Source: Amoebidium appalachense
Lineage: Eukaryota > Ichthyosporea
Direction: 5' to 3'
DNA length: 64,000 nt
Assembly: GCA_963693365.1 (NCBI GenBank)
Contig: CAVNZM010000011.1
Location: 7,378,001-7,442,000 of the forward strand
Shown here: piece by piece, positions 47,565 to 64,000 of the stretch
How positions within the stretch are numbered: the stretch's first letter is position 1
How the letters are laid out: each line of letters begins with the position of its first letter
Notes under the pieces: generated by a model
What the model saw: only the letters and a program-made list of their open reading frames with translations
What the model was told of the DNA's origin: nothing
Database searches by the model: none
Position numbers and translations under genes: made by a program

Positions 47565-47755
47565 GGATTCAGTGAATGCTCTCCAAGGCACCCATGGGGC
47601 AAAATCTGGTAAAAAACCATTCCAAAATTTGCCTATCGGTCTGTTGCGGTACCAAACTCTGCGACTCAGTGAATGCTCTCCAAAGCACCCATGAGGCAAA
47701 ATCCGATAAAAGCCATTGCGAATTTTGCCCTTCGGTCTGTGCCGGCCCCAAACTC
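47565..47755 (-). repeat. Tandem duplication of the last ZIP-gene coding segment
   Basis: 47665-47755, which codes the C-terminal end of the ZIP protein, is repeated in diverged form at 47565-47655 just past the stop codon. The two share GTGAATGCTCTCCAA, CACCCATG, GGCAAAATC and TCGGTCTGT. The downstream copy still encodes the final GALESIH in its frame but lies behind the functional stop. Confidence 0.88.
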
Positions 47756-47946
47756 ATTGCCCAATATGTTGATACACGACACGTAGAGGAATGTGCCGGA
47801 CCCAAGAGCCTCCAAAAGGGCAGTTGCTGACTCATGATCTCCCCCTGCATATCTGCAATGGATGTGTGAGAGGAGCAGAAATAGGAAGGGGGGGGAGGGG
47901 GGAGAGGGGAAAAGAGAAGAAGGAAAGGGGCATTATGTGTGTGTGT

Positions 47947-47981
<35 letters not shown>

Positions 47982-48701
47982 GGGAAAGGAGGGAGGGAAG
48001 GTTGGGGGTGTGGGGGTGGGGGGGTGGGTGGGTCGCTGGGGGGGGGGGGAGGGGGGTTAGAAAGTGTACAGAGTATGAAGTGCACAGTCATGGCAGACAG
48101 CACAATGCAGAGTACAAACCACACCTAAAGAGTATGCACCCGGTGGGGGGGAGGGGGGAGGGGGGGGGGACAGAGTTAAGATGTGTTCCCAAATGTGAAG
48201 CAGGCTCAAAGACGAACACCAGATGGAAGGTGAAAGGAAATGTATGCGCGTGCTTGTGCACAAGATACGGGTACGCGCCATGTGTGTGTGCGCGTGTGTT
48301 TGTGTGTGTGCATGTCTGTGTGTGTGTGCGTGTGTTTGTGTGTGTGCATGTCTGTGTGTGTGTGCGTGTGTTTGTGTGTGTGCATGTCTGTGTGTGTGTG
48401 CGTGTGTTTGTGTGTGTGCATGCATATGTGGTGTGTGGGTGGTTGTGTACCCTGCAGGGGAAGGAGGGAGGGAAAGAGGGTGTGTGTGTGTGTGTTGGTG
48501 GGGAGGGGAGGGGGGAAAGAGGGTGTGTGTGTGTGCGTGTGTTGGGGGGGGGGAGGGGAGGGTTCATACTTGTCCAGGATCAGACCAATCAGAATACCGC
48601 ACGGGGTTGCAAAGGAAAAGGCCACCACCAGCTTTGCGATGCGGCCCTTTGCAACCCTGTTGCCCAGCATGCTGATGCTCAGTGCAAGAGCAGCAGTGCC
48701 C

Positions 48702-48738
<37 letters not shown>

Positions 48739-48963
48739 CGGGAAGGGGGGGGGGGGGGGGGGGGGGGGGGGGTGGAGGGGCGGAGAGGAAGGGACAAAAA
48801 AGACAGGTATAAGGGGGTTGAGTTCGGTGGTGGCGCATCATAGAGGGATGAGATAAAGGGATGGAAGGGCGGAGGGAAGGGGGGGAGGGGGAAAGAGGTG
48901 GTGGTGGTGGTGGTTTGGGGGGGGGGGGGACGGGGGTGAGAGAGGGGGGAGGTGGGGAGGGGG

Positions 48964-49006
<43 letters not shown>

Positions 49007-49156
49007 TGATTAAGAGGAGGTATGGGCGTGGGGCAAGAATAGAGGGAACGGGTCGGGTAGGTAAAAACAAGGTAATGCATTTCAATGTCGTGCTTTGTGC
49101 TATTTCGTATCATATCAGCAGTAATCTTTGCATGAAAATGCCAAGGTAAAACAACC

Positions 49157-49187
<31 letters not shown>

Positions 49188-49358
49188 AAAAAAAGGAGCC
49201 TCCCCCGCCTGGGGTCGAACCAGGGACCTTTCGGTTAACAGCCGAACGCGCTGCCGATTGCGCCACGGAGGATTTGATGTTTTCGGAGCCATCAGCTGAC
49301 ATATTATGCTATTTCACAACGTGACACCTAATCTCAACACCTAATCTCAACGAACACT

Positions 49359-49391
<33 letters not shown>

Positions 49392-49725
49392 ACCCCCCCC
49401 CCCCGCCACCCACACCCACCCCTCCTCCCTATACACAACTGAGCTCATAAATTGCTGTAGCCCGCTCTCCCTTTTTAACAATCGTTGCCATCTCAGGCCA
49501 AAAATCAAGGGACCATCACAAGGACCTCCAAAGACTTTAAAAAAATTAACCACAGAGAGCGAAGCACACATTTACGACGATAACCATAGTGGCAGACATG
49601 CCAAAAAACATATAGAAAAAAGCATGAAAGAAGCAAGAAGAGCCCATTATCAGAGCAAAACCATGCGAATATGAACCAATAGTACCCGAGTTTTGACTCA
49701 AAACCCGAAAGGGGATTTTTATTTT

Positions 49726-49791
<66 letters not shown>

Positions 49792-50617
49792 GGGGGGGGG
49801 GGTTAATACCTTGTGTGCCAATATGCCAACCAATATTAGAGCCACCTGTTTCTTGTCGTTGATCATTCCTACCGTCAGACCGGCAATGACCGAATGCAGA
49901 GACAAAACGGCCAGAAGCAGATACGGCACAATATTGAACCCCTCTTCCCGATTACGTGCGATCGGAACTTCCTCCCCGCGTAGGTGGTTGGTCAGGGCCA
50001 ACCCCGCCTCTACCCCCTGACCGAACAACTTATCGTAGTAGCTGATTCGGTGTTGGTGCGGGTGTTCGGGTGTTGGGTTTGATGATGTGCTAGCTCCCGT
50101 AATCGGATCGCGATCGTGATCGTGATTTTGTTTCGACGCGTGCGCCCCACACTCATCAATCGGAACATCTACTGGCAAACTCGCTTGCGAGAACGTGTCA
50201 AGCATGTCGCAATTCAATATCCCATCATCAGGAATAATCCGTTGGCGCGATCGGATGTTCCCGTTCAGGTGATCGTGAGCATGCTCATTGGACGGTGTTA
50301 TTAACGGTGTGGTTTCATTGGCATGTTCGTGTCCTCCCTCCCCGTGATTGGCTCACGCATGCTCGTGGTGTGGGCAGTCATCCGGGGCGCTGACAATTAG
50401 CGAATGGGCTTGGCCCAAAGCGACTTTCTCGACGAAAAGCGTCAGAAAAAACCCGATTCCGGCACAGTACATAGCGATCGGGAGTCCCCCCATGCTTTCT
50501 TCGAGAGATGCGGCCGATTTCATTGCATCGGGGAGCATGTGCACAAGTCCAACGGCAAAGAAAACCCCCCCGGCAAATGTGCTGAGACGTGCCATAACCT
50601 TGGGGCTGATTCGGAAC
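47666..50617 (-). CDS. ZIP-family divalent metal transporter, 5' exon(s) not found
   Basis: Exons on the minus strand: 50617-49810, 48700-48570 and 47852-47666, whose phases join perfectly (0; 2). They give membrane helices in ZIP order: [19 protein letters not shown], a second ([18 protein letters not shown]), then a cytosolic loop with HEHA, HEHAN and HAHDH clusters. A helix with [14 protein letters not shown] and one with ILVGILAHK carry the conserved HS...G and H..K metal-site signatures. After splicing come [21 protein letters not shown] and a last helix around [16 protein letters not shown], ending in TGA at 47666-47668. The family moves zinc or iron into the cytosol. The first helix must lie in an upstream exon, as 50617 starts at an acceptor. 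An in-frame TGA at 50353-50355 interrupts the His-rich loop, whose coding character continues beyond it. Confidence 0.9.
48050..48150 (-). repeat. Intronic repeat, copy in ZIP intron 2
   Basis: In sense (minus) reading it shows GTGCATACTCTTTAGGTGTG, CTCTGCATTGTGCTGTC and CACTTCATACTCTGTACAC followed by TTTCTAACCCCC. It aligns with 36540-36640. It lies between donor 48569 and acceptor 47853, flanked by G runs on the plus strand. Confidence 0.75.
49200..49272 (-). tRNA. tRNA-Asn (anticodon GTT), inside a ZIP-gene intron
   Basis: The 73-nt minus-strand sequence starts TCCTCCGTGGCGCAATCGG and folds as a cloverleaf. The acceptor stem TCCTCCG pairs with CGGGGGA (one G-T pair), the D arm has the A box TGGCGCAATCGG, and the anticodon arm TTCGGCTGTTAACCGAA has GTT in the loop. 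The T arm is CCTGG-TTCGACC-CCAGG with the B box GGTTCGACC. The discriminator base is G, no CCA is encoded and there is no intron. Downstream on the minus strand, T runs (complement of the A runs at 49158-49194) give a Pol III terminator. It lies in the first visible ZIP intron (49809-48701), on the same strand. Confidence 0.96.
49727..49802. repeat. (GT)n followed by poly-G at the ZIP donor site
   Basis: GT for about 62 bases then 14 G. In sense this is donor GTATTAA, poly-C, then (CA)n. Confidence 0.95.
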
Positions 50618-51624
50618 CTGGGGAAAATACCGATTAGCACCGATTATTACCGATATAATATGCCGATTAGCGCCAATTCAGCTAGATATAGTGATTGGTT
50701 TGGTTAACAGGACAAGAAATAGGTGTACATTAGAGATAGAGAGATGTTGTGGGGGTTAGGGGCGGGGAGGGGGCTTCAGACCAACCGGATTATACAAAAC
50801 AGAGCAATATAATACACAACGGGAAAAGCAACACACAAAGCAAACATAAAACACACTAGAGTATGAAACACAAGGAGAGCCTTTCTTCAGGAAAGGCCAA
50901 ATTATTTGCAGGAGCAGGGAGACAACATCAGGAAGAAACTAGGGGCAAGGAGGAAGAGGTGTTTGTGTGTGTGTGTGTGGAGTATGAAACTGCGACATGC
51001 TTTGCAAACATCAAACCATATTCAGGTGCACAACTATGAAGAAAGGATGACATTAAGATATAAATACTGTAGAGCCCGCCTAAGGGGAAGTGTGGAGCAA
51101 GACGGAATATGCCATGTAAAGATATAAAAGATGCTTTCGCTCTGTCTTCTGATTTTGGGGCGTGTACGTGTGCGTTCTTTTGTTGGTTGGTGGTGGTGGT
51201 GGGGGTAAGTGTGTCTGTGTGTGCCAGCATGTGGTGTGCACACGTGTGTGTGTGTGTGTGTATTTATTTATTTCATTCTTTTTTGGGGGGCCGGGGGGGG
51301 GGGGGGAGGGGGGGGGGAGGAATGAATACACAAGAAGCTAGAAAGAGAGAAAGGGGAAGGGAAAAATAAAAAAACCACCATAGGAAAAAAAGGGACGAAA
51401 GTGTCACAGGCAAGGACAGCACACAAATATTATGACTCAAAAAGTTAAAAAAAGAGACAGCAAACGTTGCAGGGTCACAGGAGACGTGGCAAGAGCCCAT
51501 CACCAGGAATGAGGTGAAGGGATGGGGGGTGATGCGATCCTGGGGGGGGGGGGGGGGGGGGGGGGGGGGGTATTGGGTGGGGGGAGGGGGGGAAGGCAAC
51601 ATAACTACCACAAAGGTACCTCCC

Positions 51625-51655
<31 letters not shown>

Positions 51656-51747
51656 TTCCCCTCTCCCCACCACGATTACAAACAATAATTCTCCACATTT
51701 TTGTGAGGTCACTTCGCGAAGCTAATGCAGCACCACTGCCATTACAA

Positions 51748-51784
<37 letters not shown>

Positions 51785-52057
51785 TTCCCCTCTCCCCACC
51801 ACGATTACAAACAATAATTCTCCACATTTTTGTGAGGTCACTTTGCGAAGCTAATGCAGCACCACTGCCATTACAAGTGCCCCCCCCCCCCCCCCCCTCC
51901 CCCCCTCCCCTCCCTCCCCCCCCCCCCCCCCCCCCGTCCCCCCTCCCCCTCCCCGTCTCCCTCCTCCCTTCTCTCACCATCCCTTATTATCTAGTTGCCG
52001 AGAATTATGGTTCCTTTGCTCAAAGCAATGATATAGAGCATAAAATGTCCCTCTCTA

Positions 52058-52088
<31 letters not shown>

Positions 52089-54368
52089 TTCCCCTCCCTC
52101 CCTCCCTCCCCCCTCCCCCCTTCCTCCCCCCACCCACACACACACCCCACCCATCCCCATTTCCAAAAACGCGGACACAGCAAAAGGAGTGGAACTTTGC
52201 AAAACGTTGGGGGGTTTACGAAAAGGAATAAAGGATAGTCCCTGTAGCCGAAGAGAATGGAGCAACGGGGGGAGGGGGGAGGGTAGGGGGGAGGGGGGAG
52301 GGGGGGAAAGAAAAAAAGAGAGAAAAAAGAAATAAAGGGGGGGAGGAAGCGGAGGAAGGGTCGGGGAGGGGGTGAGAGCGGGGAGGGAGGGAGGGAGAGA
52401 GTGAGGGAGAGGGAGGGGCGTGCACACACACATAGAGAGAGAGAGTGGGTGTTGGTGAATACGATCATAAGAGAGGAGGAAGAGGAGAGAGAGTAGGAGG
52501 TGTGGAGTGAGGAAGGGCAGGGAGGAAACAAGCCAGAGAAGAAAGAGGGAACCGAGAGAAAAGTGTGGGGAGAAGGGGGGGGGGGGGGGGGGGGGGGGCA
52601 TGGAGGGGAGGGGGGGGGGGGGGGGGGGGGGGGGAGAGGGTCGGTGAAATTTCGGCCCCATCCCCCCTACTCATATCCAGCTGTTAACCGCAGCAAGCAG
52701 ACGAGATGTGCCATAAATTCACAGCTCAGAAGAATTAAACCCAAAAAAGGGATACAAAGCAGAATATCAAAACAGATACTAACAGAAATCCACTTTCCAT
52801 CATCCCTCTCTCTCCACCCTATCCCCTCCTCACACCTTACATGGCATACGTGGTGGACAAAAAAAAGAAAAAAGCACCGGTTCCGCAGCTCTGGGGACCC
52901 TCAACTTGCAAGCCATTACCTGAACTCTTTCATATGAAGGTGGGTGGGTGTAAGCCTTCATGCGTGTGTACGTGTAGCTCAACACACTTCATGACAATTC
53001 GGTGTTCGTATGCTGTTCTTGTGCAGCTAGTCTTGTGTCATGCATGCAGACAAATATAGCGTAGGGTATGCAACACACATAGATTTCCGGGCAATTGTGG
53101 AGGCTGCGTGCCCGTGTCCGTGTGTACGTGTGTACGTGTGTGCGTTCGTATTTGCGTACCATGCGTGTGTTGTAATAGGGGAGGGATTGTGTGTGGGTGT
53201 GCATGGGTGAGATGTTTGAAGCCAGGGGTGGAGGGAGAAGTGGGAGAGGGGAGGGAGGGGGACGGAGGGGGGGGGGGGGGGGGGGAGGGGACCAAAGGGG
53301 GGAGGCCTGAGTAGGAATGTATATGGCACACTGCACGAAAACTAATTCGAAAGAAACAAAATGGAGAACTTAGGTAAATATTAGATCTTGAATAAGCAAA
53401 TACAGGGATAATACATCATAGGCATACAAGCATACACTTTTAGGGGTTGGGTGGGGGCAGGGGGTGAGGCATGCACTAAGTATAAATATAATAGTAATTT
53501 TTTTTTTTTTTGTTTTGTTTTGGCAGCGCAGGGAGGAGGAGGAGGGGGGGGGGGGGGAGAGAGAGAGAGAGACAGAAAGGAACTGCAAAAGAGGGCCAAT
53601 CAACACCCAACATTAAGATATCAAAACACAAATAAGCACCAACAAAAGACAAGGGCAGGCCGGAGACGAGTAGGTCGGGGAGGGGCCGGGGGGGGAGAAC
53701 AATAGGGAAGCAGCCCCGCGCGCGCGGGGGGGGGGGAGGGGGGGGGGGGAGGGGGGGGAGGGGGGGGGGGATGGATGATGAAAGATTGTAAGAAGTATAA
53801 AAATTAACCCCATATATGAATCAAGGGAGGGATAAAAAGACAGGCACACCCACTCACAACTGCTCACCCCTCCACTGAGTCTTAGTCTTCCCCTCTGGCG
53901 CCAGCAACCATAATATGAAAACTTTCTTTTTCTTGCCTCCCCCCCCCCCCCCCCCCCCCCCCCCCGCCCTCCCTGCCCCCCCCCCCCCCCCCCCCCCCCC
54001 CATCCCCCCCCCCCCTCTCTCGCTCCTTTCCCACTGAACCGCCCTCGTCCCTTTCCTGCCCCCGTCATCTCTTACATGCTTCACTCAACTTAAAATTATC
54101 TGGTTTAAACGCGTTTTTGAAACAGACAAAGCAGCCCGCATAGCAACCAATTTCAGGTTATCGCTAACCCACCTCATACTGAGAAAAAAAAACTAAGAAA
54201 ACATCCCTGGGCACCAGGTACACAACACTTTGAGGGATGCGGAGGGATGCATGCAGACCCACACACACACCATGCTCACGTGTGTGCGCATTGAAGTTCA
54301 TTCACACACATACCCACGCTCACATGCTTGAGGGCACGAGCAAGCACGCTCACGCAACCTGGTCTCAC
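50618..54368. other. Intergenic or 5' intronic region; mostly low complexity
   Basis: No exon assigned with confidence. Contents: G and C runs (51289-51318, 51541-51570, 51624-51654, 51751-51783, 51880-51935, 52060-52088, 52575-52634, 53270-53285, 53939-54010), purine-rich sequence (52260-52640), and a duplicated 96-base segment (51655-51879). A plus-strand Met at 52841 followed by 32 codons and a GTGGGT donor-like site (52937) could be a first exon, but no continuation was found. The upstream ZIP exon is expected somewhere here. Confidence 0.5.
51655..51879. repeat. Duplicated 96-base segment between poly-C runs
   Basis: 51655-51750 and 51784-51879 differ at a single base (CTTCGCGAAG versus CTTTGCGAAG). 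Each is bounded by C runs of 24-33 bases. On the minus strand each copy has an acceptor-like GGCAG, a short open stretch (GAALAS...DLTKMWRIIVCNR) and a donor-like GTGGGG, so a duplicated exon is possible. Confidence 0.9.
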
Positions 54369-54763
54369 CTGTCAATGAGGCCAGGCAACACATGTGCCCC
54401 CATGGCATCCCTTCTCTTCGCAGAGGGGCATTTTTTCTGCACATGGCGCATGGTCCCCACGGCAGAAAACTTTCCATTTATTACGCAAAACGCTTCAGCA
54501 GTAGGCATGTTGTCTTCCATAGTATACATGGAGGAAGCATTGAAGAGAATGAACGAATGTTCCCTGTGTTCAATTCGGCTGGATTCGCTAACAGATGGGT
54601 TTAGGCAAGCATAGATGTGCGGATGTGTAGCTTTATGAAGAAATAGTGCTCCAAGAAGTGCAAGAGATGTATAAATGAGTATCTGTTCTGCGTAGCCATG
54701 TTGAAGGAATTTTCTTTGTCTGTGTTTGATGATTGGTAAGCCTGAACTTAGATTGCCCCCCAT
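54369..54763 (-). CDS. 5' exon of a second YtcJ-like amidohydrolase, isolated
   Basis: Met at 54763 opens a frame with a short basic N-terminus (IIKHRQRKFLQ) and one hydrophobic stretch (LIYTSLALLGALFLHK), probably a signal anchor. The characteristic start of amidohydrolase 3 proteins follows: FILFNASSMYTMEDNMPTAE, FCVINGKFSAVGT, then HVLPGLID. The exon ends at a GTGAGA donor (54368-54363) in phase 2, exactly before the expected Ser/Ala-His-x-His metal motif. No following exon is found on this strand down to the ZIP gene. Either the next exons lie in unrecognised or missing sequence, or this exon has been separated by a rearrangement. The plus-strand gene at 35-43 kb lacks precisely this part. 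Confidence 0.75.
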
Positions 54764-55425
54764 CTTCCACGTCTAGTACATGCGTGGCTCTCATGGTGTA
54801 ACGATGTGGGCATCTATGTCAAAAAAGCTTGCGTAAGGGACAAGGTTTTTGATGAGAGAGAGAAGGGTGATGGTTTTTGGCTGCTACAGAGGTGCTCGAG
54901 ATTTGTCGTTCGTTGTTTTTTGTGAAGTTTGTTGCACATGAGCTTTATAGTCGTGACATATGGCCAATAGTTGTTCACCAAAAGCGATATTTACCATATA
55001 AAGATCACTAATTGGAGGATATTCGCCAATCACAATTTGAGGCAAAGCGAATAGATCTGGACCGGAGGTCCGGGCGAACCACGGGATCCGCAGAATCGGA
55101 TTCCGAATTCCTAGCTATGTAGGAGCAGTGCCTGGTGTGGAGAGGTTTATACTCTGGTTTATACACCGTCAACGCACACGCAAACAGAGCAAACGCACAC
55201 GCACGCACGCACACACTCACACACACACGCGCGCGTGCACACGCGCAAACGCACATACGCACATACGCCCCCGGGCCCACGCACCGCACACACGTACACG
55301 CACACACACGCAGTCACAGAACTTGGCACACACGCACAACATGTGCTCGCACACACGCCACACAAGTGCACACACACGCATAATATGCACGGACGCACGG
55401 GCGCACATACAAAAATACAAGAAAA

Positions 55426-55478
<53 letters not shown>

Positions 55479-56085
55479 ACAAAGGGGTGGGCCCTGCCAC
55501 CCGTACAAGTACTGGCAGTGCATGCAACTTGAAGTTCTCCCGGTTGACCTCTCCCTGCTCCCTCCCTAGTCGGTCCTTTTGCCTCATTGCACTCGCGACC
55601 TATCATGAGAAACGAACTTTTGTAACAGTGGGTCGACAGAAGGCTTTAATATGGTTTTAATTTCTCTCTGACGATCGATGTCCATTTGTTGGCCTTTCTT
55701 TATTTACGTTTACCAGTAATTATGATAAGAAATATAGCAAAAGTTGTTAAAAGTAGACTAATCTTTTATGGTTATTGCGCACTGTCGCACGTGTGTGTGT
55801 GTGTGTGACATAGAAACCACATCATTAACCGTTCAATTCTACTTCTGTAATATCGTGCATACATATAGCCATACATTATCAGCCATATACATACATGTAC
55901 AGCCGTGACCCGCACGGCCTGTGTTATACAGTACTGATACAACCAAGAAACCATCCATTGACCATCTGACAGCCCGTGTTTTGGAAGACGAAAAAAAAAA
56001 TCCCAACGAAAAAAAAATCCCAAAGTAGAGCACTTTTAGAAAAAGAACTATCTGCAAACGGGCATCATACGACTAATACTCCTAC

Positions 56086-56121
<36 letters not shown>

Positions 56122-56270
56122 ACACCCGCCCCGACGACGACGATTAAAAAGCAACAACACCACCACATAGCTGTCCGGTTTTCGAAGAAAGATTACCTAA
56201 GGGTTAGAAAAGGGAGGGGGGGGGGGGGGGGGGAGAGAGAGAGAGCGAGAGACAGAGAAAGAGAGAGAGA

Positions 56271-56301
<31 letters not shown>

Positions 56302-56417
56302 TGAGTGAGTGAGAGAGAGAGAGAGAAAGAGAGAGAAACAAGATGAGTCACGTGCCACTCAACAAAACATCGATACAACTGCTATTCCACACTATCCCCA
56401 AAAGACATTACAAACAT
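54764..56417. other. Intergenic region; nothing firmly recognised
   Basis: AC/ACGC-rich tract (55180-55420), giant poly-C (55428-55478), AT-rich sequence (55620-56060), poly-C (56088-56120) and a GA tract (56234-56340). A minus-strand Met at 55587 with about 30 ordinary codons runs into the C tract and is unassigned. Confidence 0.55.
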
Positions 56418-63521
<7,104 letters not shown>

Positions 63522-64000
63522 CTGAAATTATAATTATCGTACGACATGTCCTGGTTAGTGTGTCGAAATAATATCGCCAAGGCCAGGAAAACATCCTTTG
63601 GTTATCTATTACACTTGGATATATTTGGTAAATTTGGTGGTGACATCAATTAATCAAACCAAAATAAAAAACAAAATAAAAAAATCCGGCTTTTTAAATT
63701 AAAAAAAAAAGCCAACACGAGTGCCGAGTGAACAGAGAAGCCATACGAAAGCCCCGTGTATCTAATTCTACACATTTCCACGTGTTGATGGAGAGGGGAG
63801 GAGGACGGGAGGGGGTGGGGGGTGGAGGGAGGGGCAAAGGAATCTCAGGGATGTACCTTTTTGGGGGGGGGGGGGGGAGGGGGGGGAGGCAGAAGAAGGG
63901 GGGGGGGAGGCAGAAGAAGGGGGGGGGGGGGGGGGGGGGGGGAGGGGGGCAGAAAGGATACATGTGCACAAGCACACAGGCGTGCAGGCTGGAGCGTGCG
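63522..64000. other. Right edge; intron or upstream of the fusion gene
   Basis: AT-rich sequence followed by G-rich runs (63862-63940). No exon recognised. The acceptor at 63522-63523 implies that more of the gene lies to the right. Confidence 0.6.

Noticed and set aside
52841-52936. First exon of a plus-strand gene (Met, Lys-rich start, donor-like GTGGGT)
   Set aside because: No downstream exon was found on the plus strand before the minus-strand amidohydrolase exon.

Overview
This is a eukaryotic nuclear window, with no sign of prokaryotic organisation. The supported genes are split by spliceosomal introns (mostly GT-AG, one probable GC-AG). There is a Pol III-type tRNA gene, there are LTR retrotransposons of both the copia and gypsy types, and there is a tyrosine-recombinase retrotransposon. 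Much of the window is simple sequence: very long poly-C/poly-G runs, (GT)n, (GA)n and compound repeats. A repeat-rich microbial eukaryote, most likely an alga or other protist, fits best. I cannot name the species from sequence alone.

Layout. 1-10.4 kb holds repeats: a solo copia-type LTR with target-site duplication (1757-2701) and a decayed minus-strand gypsy pol fragment (about 4.3-6.9 kb) into which a second solo LTR of the same family has jumped (4561-5492). 10.7-15.3 kb is a degenerate tyrosine-recombinase retroelement with the A1...B1-A2-B2 split direct repeats of Ngaro/PAT-type elements. 15.3-18.1 kb is low complexity. 18.1-24.6 kb is a nearly complete copia element on the minus strand with one complete LTR and one 5'-truncated LTR. 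26.9-29.8 kb is a minus-strand gene with leucine-rich-repeat exons. 32.3-33.0 kb is a small array of duplicated coiled-coil exons. 35.1-43.2 kb is a plus-strand multi-exon amidohydrolase (YtcJ-like) gene carrying two apparent frameshifts. 47.7-50.6 kb is a minus-strand ZIP-family metal transporter gene with a tRNA-Asn gene inside its first visible intron. 54.4-54.8 kb is an isolated 5' exon of a second YtcJ-like amidohydrolase. 56.4-63.5 kb is a minus-strand gene whose exons join in phase to encode ankyrin repeats, a long disordered region, a DnaQ/Egl-type 3'-5' exonuclease domain and an Ycf45/SpoIIIAA-type AAA ATPase.

The most interesting general signal is intron architecture. At about 14 of 25 donor sites I could place, the GT (once GC) is followed within 4-18 bases by a long C-rich run on the sense strand, and many acceptors are preceded by (CA)n. 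A diverged interspersed repeat of about 110 bp, bounded by C runs, lies in five of these introns, every time in the sense orientation of the host gene. This could be an introner-like or otherwise intron-associated element family. The genes share no evident pathway; I see no operon-like or cluster logic linking them.

Limits: exon boundaries were set by eye from splice dinucleotides, reading phase and domain continuity, without transcripts. Several frame breaks lie at homopolymers and may be assembly errors.
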